Source: Salvelinus alpinus (lineage: Eukaryota > Chordata > Actinopteri > Salmoniformes > Salmonidae). Taken from it: a stretch of 64,000 bases of DNA. The DNA lies in the NCBI RefSeq assembly GCF_045679555.1, contig NC_092087.1:85959331-86023330 (forward strand), given 5' to 3'. Position numbers and translations under genes: made by a program. Positions within the stretch are counted from its first letter, which is position 1; every line of letters begins with the position of its first letter. Shown one piece after another: positions 1 to 12,578 of this stretch. Under the pieces are notes generated by a model. The model was given only the letters and a program-made list of their open reading frames with translations, had not been told where the DNA came from and ran no database searches.

Positions 1-395
1 TGCTGATGCCCAAGATACTCAACTAGTCTAAAGAAGGCCAGTTTTATTGCTTCTTTAATCAGACAACAGTTTTCAGCTGTGCTAACATAATTGCAGTATG
101 GTTTTCTAATGATTAATTAGCCTTGTAAAATGATAAACTTGGATTAGCTAACACAACGTGCCATTGGAACACAGGAGTGATGGTTGCTGATAATGGGCCT
201 CTGTACGCCTTTGTAGATATTCCATGAAAAAATCTGCCATTTCCAGCTACAATAGTCATTTACACCATTAACGTTAATGTCTACACTGTATTTCTGATCA
301 ATTTGATGCTATTTTAATAGACAATATTTTTTTGCTTTTCTTCAAAACCAAGGACATTTTAAGTGACCTCAAACTTTTGAACGGTAATGCACATA
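1..395 (+). mobile_element. 3' end of a Tc1/mariner-like element
   Basis: The sequence ending CAAACTTTTGAACGGTAATG matches the terminal part common to a widespread fish Tc1/mariner family. Only the distal ~390 bases lie in the window and no coding part is seen. Confidence 0.55.
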
Positions 396-546
396 CTGTA
401 TTTATCATTAGGTGAACAATCTAAATTCCAGCATTCACTCAGAAGTTAAAGCTCATTGTCTCAAACCTTCTAGACTATAAAGCATTATGATAGTAAGAGA
501 ATAGCATTGTGAGGCCTAGCTTTGGTTTGATGCTGTTGCTCTTCAG
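396..546 (-). other. 3' UTR region of gene A, conserved in C and D
   Basis: Contains TAGTAAGAGAATAGCATTGTG and neighbouring sequence repeated at about 29.85-29.97 kb (gene C) and 52.78-52.93 kb (gene D), just beyond the 27-bp minisatellite in each. It is probably 3' UTR or immediate downstream sequence; no clear polyadenylation signal was identified. Confidence 0.45.
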
Positions 547-866
547 TCCAGGTTCTGTCGTGGTTCTCTTCAGTCCAGTTTCTGTGGTGGTTCTCTTCAG
601 TCCAAGTTATGTGGTGGTTTTCTTCAGTCCAGGTTCTGTGGTGGTTCTCTTCAATCCAAGTTCTGTGGTGGTTCACTTCAGTCCAGGTTATGTGGTGGTT
701 CTGTTCATTCCAGGTTCTGTGGTGGTTCTCTTCAGTCTACGTTCTGTTGTGGTTCTCTTCAGTACAGGTTCTGTGGTGGTTCTCTTCAGTACAGGTTCTG
801 TGGTGGTTCTCTTCAGTCCAGGTTATGTTGTGGTTCTCTTCAGTACAGGTTCTGTGGTGGTTCTCT
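547..866. repeat. 27-bp minisatellite after gene A stop
   Basis: About twelve copies of a 27-bp unit with core TTCTCTTCAGTCCAGGTTCT. The period is nine codons, so every frame tends to stay open; the minus frame reads repeats of NHHRTWTEE. It is homologous to arrays after B, C and D. Confidence 0.85.
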
Positions 867-938
867 TCATTTCTCATAAATGGAGGGCTCATCATCTATT
901 TGAGGGGCTGTGTGTGTCACTGCGAAGTCCCTCACATT
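867..938 (-). CDS. Gene A last coding exon, short tyrosine tail
   Basis: Starts after TTTCAG and reads 23 residues ending DDEPSIYEK, then TGA. The stop falls just two residues after the tyrosine, so the +3 position of a possible ITIM is missing. The 27-bp minisatellite begins directly after the stop, in the 3' UTR. Confidence 0.8.
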   Translation of the reverse strand, partial: NVRDFAVTHTAPQIDDEPSIYEK

Positions 939-3900
939 CTGAAAGAAGACACATTGAATGAGAACTTTACAAACCACTCCCTCTAACATTTTTATGTACA
1001 CGGACACACAAACACACAAACTGCATTATAAGCGACTTACTGCCAGGGTGTCATACTCTGGTGACCTGGTCTTCATCTTCAGAGCCATGTACACCTCACT
1101 GTTAGGATCAGGATGGACACTCTGTGAAGAGAGACACCGAAACACAAATACTCAATACGGCATAAAACACAAATACATGAAGTAATTTGCTTACTGCCTA
1201 TGTCTGTCGTATTGTCATTGAAGTAACTTTGGTTGTTGACATTATTACCTGTGTGTCTGCTGTGGTATCACTTCCTCCTGTGGATCTCCTGCAATGAGGG
1301 ACAGAGTGAGTTCTGCTCACTACTGACTTCTAGTGGAGGTTGATATGTTACTAATACAGTATATGTAAATGGCTGTCTCACCTCTTCATATAGCAGTAGA
1401 TGGTGACTAGAAGAGCTCCAGCAGTCAGGACAGCCCCCACCCCCACCACGGGAACCCAGGGAAACACTGCTGCAGGATCTAGAGGTTATAAATGCATGGT
1501 GGAGATATGACAGAGGAAACCAGGGAATAACAAAATGAAACAATATTTATTTAATTCTATGTCATATGGTATGATAAGTGTCTAATATTGATAACTGTTA
1601 TTTATTGTTGTTGACCTGTGTGATAATCAATGAATAGAGGAAGAGTAGGTGTACTTACACTGAACGTCCACAAACACAGAAGAAGAGTTGAGACGTCCAT
1701 ATTTATTCTCAGCCTCACAGTAATATTCTCCTCTGTCCTCAGAGCTGATGTTAGTGATGCTGTAACTCTGTCCTGATGCTTTTGGTGAGGTTACGTTCGT
1801 CTTGTACCAGGTGTATTTGTCCACAGGTGGGTTGGCATCACTGCTGCAGGTCAGAATCACTGAACTGCCCTCCACTATTTCATCAGAGGGTCTGACTGAT
1901 ATTGAGGTGGTCTTTGGTATATCTGATAGGAAATTGTGTCACAATACTTGCCTTTTGAGTTCAGAAAATATATCTGTCGAATCACAATTAAAGTAAAATA
2001 GTGTAGAAAATGGAGATGAAATGCAATACTTACATAAAACATTTACAGTAACAAGCTTTGATATTTTGGCTCCAACTTCATTCTGGGCCTCACAGTAGTA
2101 TTCTCCTCTGTCCTCAGAGCTAATGTTAGTGATGCTGTAACTCTGTCCTGATGCTTTTGGTGAGGTTACATTCGTCTTGTACCAGGTGTATTTGTCCACA
2201 GGTGGGTTGGCATCACTGCTGCAGGTCAGAGTCACTGAACTGCCCTCCACTATTTCATCAGAGGGTTTGACTGATATTGAGGTGGTCTTTGGTATATCTG
2301 ATAGAAAAGTGTGTCACAATACTTGCCTTTTGAGTTCAGAAAATATATATGTCGAATCAGATATAACGTAAAATAGAGTAGAAAATTGAGATGATATGCA
2401 ATACTTACACAAAACATTTACAGTAACAAGCTTTGATATTTTGTCTCCAACTTCATTCTCAACCTCACAGTAGTATTCTCCTCTGTCCTCAGAGCTGATG
2501 TTAGTGATGCTGTAACTCTGTCCTGATGCTTTTGGTGAGGTTACATTCTTCTTGTACCAGGTGTATTTGTCCAAAGGTGGGTTGGCATCACTGCTGCAGG
2601 TCAGAGTCACTGAACTGCCCTCCACTATTCCACCAGAGGGACTGACTGAAACCGAGGTGTTCCTTTGGCCATCTGGTAAAGAGGATGCCATAAAAGGTAA
2701 GAGTACACAGAGTCATAAAACACGGGACGAGATGTTAAAACTGTCCATTGTGCCAATAGATGGTATGCACTCACATGAGATTTGCCGTGATGTTGACAGA
2801 GTGGCATGGGAGGTTTATTTCTTAGACTGGGTTAAGATGTCAATTTTGGGACACATCCTCAGTAATGTGCCTTCGAATCAGTGGGTGTTTCGGCCTTTAA
2901 TCACTAAACACCCTCATCAAATGTGGCCAGCTAAAGGGTGATCAAGCCTTAGCTTGTGTCCCATGCCCGATTAAGATTTCCCACGGGACTATGCAAGGCA
3001 GAGGCGTCCTTTTCCCTGAGCTCTTCCCTACAGCTGACCGCATACCTCAGATCTGAATTGGGTTTTCAGGTGGGGGTGGGGGGGTCATGAAGTTATAACC
3101 CAGCAAGGGTCCTTCCGTTTGATCCAGATCCACTGGCTGCCTCTTTCAGCTGCTTGAGAAACTGCTCTGACTTTGCATGACTGGCCGGACTTTTGCATTC
3201 CAGCCACGCTTAGTTGCGTCTGCTGCCAACTCTGTGTAACGCAGTTTCTTACGCTCGTAGGCCTCTTCAACAGAGTTTTACCACGGGACTGTGAGCTCTA
3301 TGATGTACACAGCCTTTCGTGAAGGGGACCAGATTACCATGTCTGGCTTAAGGTTGGTAGAAGCAATCTCAGGTGGAAAAATTAGTTGCTGGCCAATATC
3401 GACAAGCATCTTCCAGTCCCGGGCCATGGCTAGGTGTCCAGTTTCTGGCTTCGTAGGAGGATGCTTGGGCCTTTTCTGTCCCTCCCGGATGAATGTTGTT
3501 GTTTTGACGGGATTGCTTGTTTTTGGAGGTAATGAATTGGTTGCACTCCTCTTGATCTCAAGTGCTGCAGCCAGGCTCTTGGGGACCTGATTGTGCCTCC
3601 AGGTGTAGCGGCCTTGTGAAAGGCTGGTCTTGCAACCTGTCATTATATGCCTGAGAGTCGCTGGAGCTGGGCAGAGGGGGCAGGTCGGGTCTTCGCCATA
3701 CCATTGATGTACTGTAGGTTTTTTGGTGATGGAAGCACATCATAAACAGCTCTTATGATGAAGCTGATGTTGCTTGCCTCCATTTGCCAAAGCTCACTCC
3801 AGTTGATCTTTCTCCTCTCCAGGCCTTCCCACCGCGTCCATTGCCCTTGTTTAGCAAGAGAGACAGCCTTTGCACTTCTTGCAGTCTCCTCCTGTCTGCG

Positions 3901-6900
3901 CATCTCCTCGACCACCAGCTTCCTGCGTTCAGATTTTGTTGCCTTATGGAACGTTGGTTTGCTTGCTGCCAGGCCAAAGCCTCCTCTTCCATGCTGGATA
4001 TTCCCCACAATGTCTTGGTGTCTCAGGGCTGATGTTGCTTGCTGCACAGCCTTGGATGATGTCCATTTCCGTCCAGTTTGTAGGGGAGGTGCAGCCTTGC
4101 TAATGGTCTGGTCTTTGGAGTCCTTCAATGTCATCTGAAGTCTTACTTTAGAGCACTTGTACTCCTCCGTTAGACTTGTAAGAGGTAGTTCAAGGACCCC
4201 TTTGCCATAGAGGCCGATGTTACTCAGGCATCGTGGGACATCCAGCCATTTCTTCACATATGAGGTAATGGTTCGCTCCATCTTCTCCACTGTTGTTATT
4301 GGGACCTCATAGACGGTGAGTGGCCACATTACCTGGGGAAGAAGTCCAAACTGTAGGCACCAAAGCTTGAGCTTCCCAGGCAGTAGGGTCTTGTTGATGT
4401 TCTCAAGACCGTCGGCGATGTCCTGCATTACTTGCTGCACTTGATCTTTATCCCGGAGGCTTTCGTTGTACCATCTACCCAGGCTCTTGACGGGTTGCTC
4501 AGACACCATTGGTATCGGGTCATCTCCAATGCAGAACCTCACATCTTTAAGCTGTCCCTTGACTATGGAGATGCTTCGAGATTTGCTTGGCTGGATTTTC
4601 ATCCGGGCCCACTTGATGTTATCCTGCAGTTTTGCAAGTAGCCGCCTGGTGCATGCTGCAGTGGTGGTCAGTGTAGTCATGTCATCCATGTATGCTCGGA
4701 TAGGTGGGAGACGGAGCCCTTCCTTAGTTCTCTCACCGCCGACCACCCATCTCGATGCCCTGATGATGACTTCCATGGCCATAGTGAAGGCCAGAGGTGA
4801 AATTGTACAGCCTGCCATTATGCCTACTTCCAAGCGCTGCCATGTTGTTGTGAAGTCAGGTGTTGTGAAACACAATTGCAGGTCTTGGAAATAGGCCTTT
4901 ACCAGTGTAGTGATAGGTTCTGGTACGTGGAAAATGTTGAAGGATTCCCAGAGGAGTTCATGGGGAACTGAGCCAAAGGCATTGGCCAGGTCGAGGAAGA
5001 TGACATAGAGGTTTCTCTTGTCCTTCTTAGCTGTTTGGATCTGGTGCCAAATCATACTAGTATGTTCCAGGCAACCAGAGAAACCAGGAATGCCTGCTTT
5101 CTGTACAGATGTATCAATGTACTTGTTCCTTTCCAGGTAAGTGGACAGCCTCTGTGCTATTATACTGAAAAAGATCTTCCCTTCGACGTTGAGAAGGGAG
5201 ATTGGTCGGAATTGACTGATGTCTGTCGCATCCTTCTCTTTCGGGATTAGCACACCACCACACTATCCTCATGAGCCTCCAAAGAAAGCGTAGAACATCC
5301 GGGGCGTTCTTGTAGAGCTTGTATGGTATTCCATTAGGCCCAGGAGCCGAGGCCGCTCTTGCTCGTCGGACAACGTTCTCTACTTCCTTCCATTTTGGAG
5401 GGTCAGTGTCCAGATTGCATTCTAGAGGTTGAATAGGTGGGATGTCATGTGGGATGATTATCTGCTCATGCCTTTTCGTGTCCTGGTGGACCTTTTCCAG
5501 ATGTTCTTCCAGTTCTGGCTTTGGAGTTTTTAGGATTCCGCACTTTTCCTTTGCGAAGAGGTCTTTGACAAACTTAAAGGGGTTTTTATAGAACCGTGTT
5601 CTTGAGTGTTCCTTCTTCCTACGAAGTTTCCTTAAGTTTTCCGCTCTTCGCAAGGTTGCCAGCCGACATTTGATGTCTGCTTGGAGTAGGATGAGACCTT
5701 CTCTCTCTGCATCAGAGGCCTTGTTCCACTGCTTTCTCAGCTGCCTTCTCTCTCTGACAAGTATCTCGATCTCTTGCTGCCTCCTAGATTTGACTGGCGC
5801 AGGTGGTGTCTTGCCACTTCTCCTTTCGTTTACTTAGTATAATGCAACAATGTGTACTCTTACATTGCTCAGAAAACAGAAAACTTGGGGGGCGGGGCAA
5901 ATAAAACCACCGCCTGTTGTGGAACCCTGGTCTATGTCATGGAAAAAGCAGGTGTCCTTAATGTTTTGTATACTCAGTGTATAGTTCTAGAATTATATCC
6001 CACATACTCACATGTGACAGTGAGAGTCTCTTCAGGAGAGTGGAGATCCTCATGGTTTTCTACAGCACAGGAGTATCTGCCTGTATCCTCACTGCTGACT
6101 GTCTTTAGGTACAGGTACTTGGTCTCATGCCTGATCAGACGTTGTCCGTTCTTGTACCAGATGTAAGAGGGGTTGTCCTGCAGAAAGCATATGGACTCAC
6201 AGAACAGACAAAGACACTTTCCCTCTATGATGTTGGTTGGACCATTAATCCGCACCTGAAGACCTGGAGTAAAAAACATAATTAAAACCCTGAATCACCT
6301 GATCTATTACAATAAACAAAGACTTTCCTACACAGAAGGTTCCTATTGTATCAATGTAAAATAATACATTAAGACATTCATCCATGTCATCCACTGCTGC
6401 ATTGTCACTGTGGCAGGAACAGGGTTAAACAATTCTGGTAACTCTCCCAAAATCCCCATGTTTACCAGAATTTTCCCAGAATCAGAAGGAATTAATCCCC
6501 CAACCAGGATTTCTGGAATTTGGGGAAAGTTCCCAAAGGGTTGCATCACCAGACAGGAGTCACATTCACCCGTAGGTTGTGAGTTCACTGTTACCTGTGA
6601 CAGTCAGAGTTGTTCCAGGGAAGCTGTATCCCCATTCTGAGGTTTCTGTGTTGAATATGAACTTGTACTCAGCAGAGTCCTCCTCTCTCAGATCTGTGAT
6701 TCTCAGGGTGGAGTGACCGCTCTCCTTCTCTCCAGCATACTCCACACGACCTGCATACCCTGGGTCTGTGGTTAGGTCCTCAGGGATCAACTCATCCTTC
6801 CAGCTGGCACTCCTTTTAGGACTAAACCAGAGTGATGATGTGACAGTATCATAACCACTGTCATAAGTACAGGATATGGCCACTGATGACCCCTTCAAGG

Positions 6901-9900
6901 CACAGACTCCCTGATGGGGGTAAGTCACACTCCAACAGTTCTGACCACGGACACCTTAAACAATAACATGACAATATAGTGTTTTCTGTATTCTGTTCTC
7001 AGATCGTTCTGTGTGATGAGTGTTTCAGATGTGTAATTCACCAACATGAATGAATATAGCCTACTGAGGAATACTGTAGTTGAATCTACACTCACACACT
7101 GCAGGAGAGTGGAGAACCTCATGGCCTTTTACAGCACAGGAGTAACTGTCTGCATCACTAATGTAGTCTGAGTACAGGCTGGAAGGGTCCTCCTTTACTT
7201 TGTGTCCGTTCCTGGACCAGATGTAGGTGGGGTTGTCAGTCAGAGTACACGTGCCACAGTTCAGGGTCACCCATCTTGAAAACGGTGAAGTTGTAATCTT
7301 TACCTGAAGATCTGGAAAGAAATACAACAAACGAAAATACTGTATGAATTTACTGAGTTCTCTTCTGAAGAAATTATGCAAGCCATTCCGATTACAGTCT
7401 GTACAGACTATCATCCTGACACTTATACTGAATAAACACAAATCAAGATATGTGTTGAACTAACCTACAGTAACTAGACCATTTATTTTGTTTGAATACA
7501 AATTATGTTAGTCCGTAGATTGATAATGCACATTTGTATTGAATCTTGATCTATTATTTAGCACGGTATTACCTGTGACAGACAGAGTAACTCTGTGTTA
7601 TACTGCCCTCCTTTATCTGAATAAACTATTTTAGAGACAATAATGACAGTCATTCTCTCTCAGGTCTCTGTTTCAACTACACTGAACAAAAACATAAATG
7701 CAACATGTAAAGTGTTGGTCCCATGTTTCTGTCACGAATCCCGTTTCCTGAGTCTGTTTTTTGCCTGTGTTCTGTTCTGGAGTGTTTTTTCCGGTGTCCT
7801 GGAACGCACCCTGTCTGGTTGCCAGGCGATGTAGCTAGTTGGGAGATCTCAGATTACCCGCACCTGTATCCCATCAGCTATCTGCACACCTGGTCCTGAT
7901 CATCATCTCTCCTCTTCATAAGCCCGGACCTGACATCCATTCCCTGCCGGATCGTTAGCCATGAACAGTATGTTGTGCCAGCGTATCAGCCTCCAGTTTG
8001 ATAGAATTTGTTTTGTTGTTTTGTACGTCTTGCTTGCCTTAAACTTATCTCCGTTTTTTCTGTCTTCAGTTATTCACCCGGATCACTTACCCCATTCCTA
8101 CCTGGTCGTCGGAGGCTTCCGCTACTCCCTTGGACCCACCTATTCACTCCCATCAACTCACCACCGCTGCCCGCTACGCCACCTGGATATTTCTACCCAT
8201 TCATATTCACTTGTAAATAAATACTCACCTTCTTCCTACTCTCCTTGTCCTGGTCTGCTTCTGGGTTCGATTTTGATAGAACGTGACAGTTTCATGAGCT
8301 GAAATAATAACATCTCCTTCACAGAGAGTTGCTCAGGCTGTTGATTGTGGCCATACACGTGGTCTGCGGTTGTGAGGCCAGTTAGACGTACTGCCAAATT
8401 CTCTAAAATGACGTTGGAGGCGGCTTACGGTAGATAAATGAACATTAAATTATCTGGTAACAGCTCTGGTTGACATTCCTGCAGTCAGCATGCCAATTGC
8501 ACACTCCCTCAAAACTTGAGACATCTGTGGCATTGTCTTGTGTGACAAAACTTCACAATTTATAGTGGCCTTTTATTGTACCCAGCACAAGTTGCACCTG
8601 TGTAATAATAATGCTGTTTAATCAGCTTCATAATATGCCACACCTGTCAAGTGGATGGGTTATCTTGACAAAGGAGAAATTCTCTCAAACAGGGATGTAA
8701 ACAAATTTGTGCACATCATTTGAGAGATGTACATGTTTTGTGCAATTGGAACATTTCTGGGATCTTTTATTTCAGCTCATGAAACATGGAACAAACACAT
8801 TACATGTTGCATTTATATTTTTGTTCAGTGTCCAGTATGTCCTCTTATGTGAAATACTACATTTGGTATCACATACCACAACTGTGTCTGTATGACTGCC
8901 CTTAATAAGGTAATTACAGTAATAGATGTGAGATGAGTGACAGATTACCTGTGACAGTCAGGGAGACAGGTGAGCCAGCAATCTTTTCTCCGGATGTTAT
9001 CAATCTGAACCTGTACCCAGCAGAGTCACTCAATCTCAGGTCTGTGATTCTCAGGGTACAGTCACTCTTCTTATCCCCAAGGTACTCTATATGACCCTCA
9101 TACCCTGGCACTGAGCTCAGATCTTCAGGATCCTTACCAGACCATTTAGTAAACCAGAAAGCTGTTTTGATCTCATGGTAACTGGGATATGTGTAAGAGC
9201 AGGATATGTCCACTGTTGACCCCTTCAAGGCACAGATACTCTGATGGGTGTAAGTTACACTCCAACACATCTGACCTGAAATACAAGACAATATAACACC
9301 TTTATATTACCAACACACTTATGCTATTACGTTCACCAAAAGTCACTAAAACGAAAGGGGGAAACAACAGAGTCACTGACAAAGACCAAAATGAGACCGG
9401 TTTCCAGGAAGTGTTCTGAAAGACACTCATGGGGGTGTCCATTGAAAGATGACTAGCATCAACAACTGGAACAAAAGAGACATGAGCACCCACAAGATTT
9501 GCCCAATAAGAAGAAAACTAAATAAAAACACACCAAATGTGAAGACAGGAAGCAAATCAAAAAGTGGAACAAAACAAAAGCAGGGAAGATAAATCATTGT
9601 TTTTCCAGAAATCAGTAAGGGAGAATCAAGTAAAGGTGTTGACTCTCCACATTTCTGAAACACACTTCATCATCGGCCCAGCCACTCTAAAATATCACCT
9701 GGGCCAGCACAGGTGAAACACCTTCTCACTAACCAGATGGACAAGCGAGGTATAACACATACTGACTAACGAGGTGATCCCATCTCGAAAATAAACTAAA
9801 AGAAGTCAACACTGTTGATTAAGTAGGAAAACTAGTTTTCACCAGTTTAAATCATATGCTGTGAAAGTAACAAGGATGTGAATACTCCCTCAGCTTTGTA

Positions 9901-10881
9901 GTTTTTTCATTTTTTTCATTGGTTAAAAAAGTACTGCAATGGTATACAAGTGCAAAAACATAATGAAAGCTATCTGGTAGAAGTAAATTCATCCATTGAC
10001 TGCATTTTCATGAATTTGATTATATATCTTGAAGCCCATTCAACACTGCGTGGCAAAGCATACGGACCTAAAGCAGAAGTGGACGTCACATTCGCAGAAA
10101 ATTAAATAATGATCGTCTGACAACCTGAAGCAAATTTTGGATAAAAAAGTCTAGACTCACACACTGCAGGAGAGCGGAGATCCTCGTGGCCTTTTACAGC
10201 ACAGGAGTAACTGTCTGTATCACTAAAGTAGTCTGAGTACAGGCTGGAAGTGTCCTCCTTTACTTTGTGTCCGTTCTTGTACCAGATGTAGGTGGGGTTG
10301 TCAGTCAGAGTACAGGTGGTGATACAGGTCAGTGTCTTATCCTGATGTCCACCAGTCACCTTCACCTGAAGACCTGGAGAATAAACAATATCACTGTAAA
10401 TCCCTTTATCACTGACTTATCACTCTAATACAAAGATGGAAGAAATCCTACATTATACAGACTATCATACAAACCAAGACATGTATCCTGAATAAAAGGG
10501 AATTCAACAGTTTAACTATATTGAATGTAACTGTACCTGTGACAGACAGAGTGACTCCAGGTTTGCCAGTATATCTCCTTTTTCCAGGCTGATCTGTAAA
10601 TCTGAATTTGTACGTAGCTGAGTCACTCTCTCTCAGTTCTGTGATTGACAGGGTGTGACCATTCTCTTTATCCTCACGGTATGTCACACGTCCTTTGTAG
10701 TCTGCGTCATCACTCAGACTAACAGGACCCTCAGCATCATATTTAGTGAACCAGAACGTTGTTGTGATTGTATAGCCTCTGGGATATGTGTAAGAGCAGG
10801 TCAGCTTCACTGTTGACCCCTTCAAGGTACAGATACTCTGAGTGGTATAAGTCACACTCCAGCCATCCTGACCCAGTACCA
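867..10881 (-). CDS. Gene A: CD22/Siglec-like Ig receptor with nine Ig exons, signal-peptide exon not found
   Basis: Multi-exon type I receptor, 5' to 3': V 10537-10881, I 10161-10373, V 8949-9275, I 7096-7311, V 6595-6954, I 6012-6263, C2 2409-2672, C2 2034-2297, C2 1659-1922, TM 1382-1478, linker 1249-1288, tail 1041-1121, last exon 867-938 with TGA at 867. Every Ig exon starts after AG, ends before GT, and has a length divisible by three. The exons total 2795 bp; adding the family's 55-bp signal exon would give 950 codons. V exons keep the Trp-Ser-Val start and a Cys-x-Leu-Lys-Gly motif; I exons keep [12 protein letters not shown]2 exons keep [15 protein letters not shown]. The TM is a Val/Ala/Leu-rich helix ending CYMK. 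No copy of the MALRTAG signal exon is visible up to gene B, so secretion is unproven. A large LINE, a Tc1 and a solo LTR sit in its introns. The likely role is B-cell or myeloid sialic-acid receptor (inference). Confidence 0.8.
1041..1121 (-). CDS. Gene A cytoplasmic exon with paired YxxL motifs
   Basis: This exon encodes 27 residues beginning SVHPDPNSE and ending in YDTLA, flanked by CACAG and GTAAGT. It holds YMAL, eight residues, then YDTL. Position -2 of the tyrosines is Glu and Pro, so neither is a strict ITIM. The spacing fits the ITAM consensus (YxxL, 6-12 residues, YxxL). Gene C has the same exon. Confidence 0.85.
1659..2672 (-). CDS. Gene A: three tandem C2-type Ig exons
   Basis: Exons 2409-2672, 2034-2297 and 1659-1922 are each exactly 264 bp and closely similar, with introns of 111 bases. 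All share [15 protein letters not shown], the Tyr-Thr-Trp-Tyr-Lys strand and GEYYCEA. The last unit ends in SSVFVDVQ, the first two in LVTVNVL. Genes B, C and D each have only one C2 exon here, so A shows a recent local triplication. Confidence 0.88.
2700..5835 (-). mobile_element. R2/NeSL-like LINE with reverse transcriptase and restriction-like endonuclease, broken
   Basis: Inserted in the intron between gene A's I exon (6012) and first C2 exon, same strand. Three frames are needed: 5114-5653 holds [20 protein letters not shown] (RT start), 3643-5253 holds most of the RT with [14 protein letters not shown] and catalytic AYMDD, and 3278-3643 holds the endonuclease-type segment [12 protein letters not shown] followed by IIELTVPW, with more at 3085-3270. 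The C-terminal PD...E motif is typical of early-branching LINEs (R2, NeSL group); exact family is unresolved. The N-terminal zinc-finger part is not recognised. It has frameshifts and is probably inactive. Confidence 0.75.
5840..6000. mobile_element. Tc1-derived MITE fragment
   Basis: 5937-5990 contains a TGTCATGGAAAAAGCAGGTG stretch and then AATGTTTTGTATACTCAGTG, one end of the small element also present at 31012-31142. The other end is not seen. Confidence 0.45.
7571..7625 (-). pseudogene. Remnant of a lost V-set exon in gene A
   Basis: The last ~25 bases of a V exon (the family's LSVTG end) and an intact-looking donor remain at about 7571-7600. The rest of the exon is replaced by other sequence next to a Tc1 element. 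It would have been the V partner of the I exon at 7096-7311, which therefore now follows another V domain. Confidence 0.55.
7680..8830 (-). mobile_element. Internally deleted Tc1-like element hosting a solo LTR
   Basis: Inverted ends: CACTGAACAAAAACATAAAT at 7680 and its near complement ending at 8830. A TA precedes the left end; the right flank is mutated to TC. The remaining internal sequence (8294-8790) is the 5' part of a salmonid Tc1 family in reverse orientation, and the transposase coding region is absent. It is interrupted by an LTR at 7730-8288. Confidence 0.75.
7730..8288 (+). mobile_element. Solo LTR with exact 5-bp duplication
   Basis: Begins TGTCACGAATCC and ends GAACGTGACA. The flanks are GTTTC at 7725-7729 and GTTTC at 8289-8293. 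It carries an AATAAA at 8217. No internal sequence remains, so it arose by LTR-LTR recombination. Orientation is taken from the poly(A) signal. Confidence 0.85.
9300..10100. other. Gene A intron without recognised features
   Basis: I see no exon, clear repeat family or open frame of note here. A weakly repeat-like AT-rich stretch lies at 9780-10050. Confidence 0.4.
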
Positions 10882-11224
10882 CTGAAACACAGTCACACAA
10901 CACAATGGTATCAGAATGAAGACAAGGCCAATTGGCTCACACTGATGCCTGTAGATTGACAAACATGTCAAGTTGCACACGCACACACACACTGCAGTGC
11001 TACAATGTTTGTTTGCATGTCTATTTTACCCTGGTTAATCATCTCATCACTATGTAGATCAACACTCCTACACTGAGACACTTTATGAATACTGACCCTG
11101 ATGTAACAACCAAAACACAGCTCAAAACACAACAAGAAGTAAAATGATACATTACCCTCAAGTATATGACTTATGACTAAAAACAAATAACCAGAAACTA
11201 TATTTGAAGATATTGTCAAGAGTA

Positions 11225-11290
11225 CTTACAGAGTGAAGTGAAGGGGAGAGGTCTTGTACAGTGAGTCAACTTACTGGTAGTGAGTGGGAA
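11225..11290 (-). promoter_or_regulatory. Candidate untranslated first exon upstream of gene A
   Basis: Copy of the block ending CACTTCACTCT|GTAAGT (donor at 11230). No signal-peptide exon lies between it and V1 of gene A. The adjoining block starts about 100 bases upstream of V1, after a short CA tract, where gene C has its signal exon and more than 3 kb of spacer. Confidence 0.4.
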
Positions 11291-11299
11291 CTGCTAGTA

Positions 11300-12200
<901 letters not shown>

Positions 12201-12243
12201 AACAGGAGGGTTAAAGTAGTAGCTTGAACAGAACTGTCCTTTC

Positions 12244-12275
12244 CTTCCTCTTTAAGACATTAACATGCATGAGGA
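12244..12275 (-). promoter_or_regulatory. Ets/PU.1-like box copy upstream of gene A
   Basis: Same TTAAAGAGGAAGGA and ATGCATGTTAAT arrangement as upstream of gene C. Here a repeat insertion of about 850 bases (11330-12200), including a (CA)n tract, separates it from the first-exon-like block at 11230-11290. Confidence 0.35.
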
Positions 12276-12578
12276 CCAGAACAACATGTCAGAAAAGGGA
12301 GGTTACTGTATTAAAATGGGTCCTACATTTCTATAATGGACAAAATGTCCCCCATTTCCACTTTTATTTAAATACAGAACCATGTTAACAATATGTTGAC
12401 TATTCTATGTGGAATGTTTATAATATATTAGAATGTGTTGCCTTGTCCCTCTGAGTTCTACATGGAACAGGTCAAAGTTCCATTTACATTTGGTCAGTTC
12501 CATGATGTCATTCATTCTATTCTACAAACACATTCAATTTACACTCCTCATCAGCTGCATCAAAGTGGTACTGAAGGT

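Noticed and set aside
509..986. Plus-strand open frames of 125-150 codons over the 27-bp repeats (FSPGSVVVL type)
   Set aside because: They come from the 27-bp period, which keeps several frames open on both strands. The receptor genes run on the other strand.
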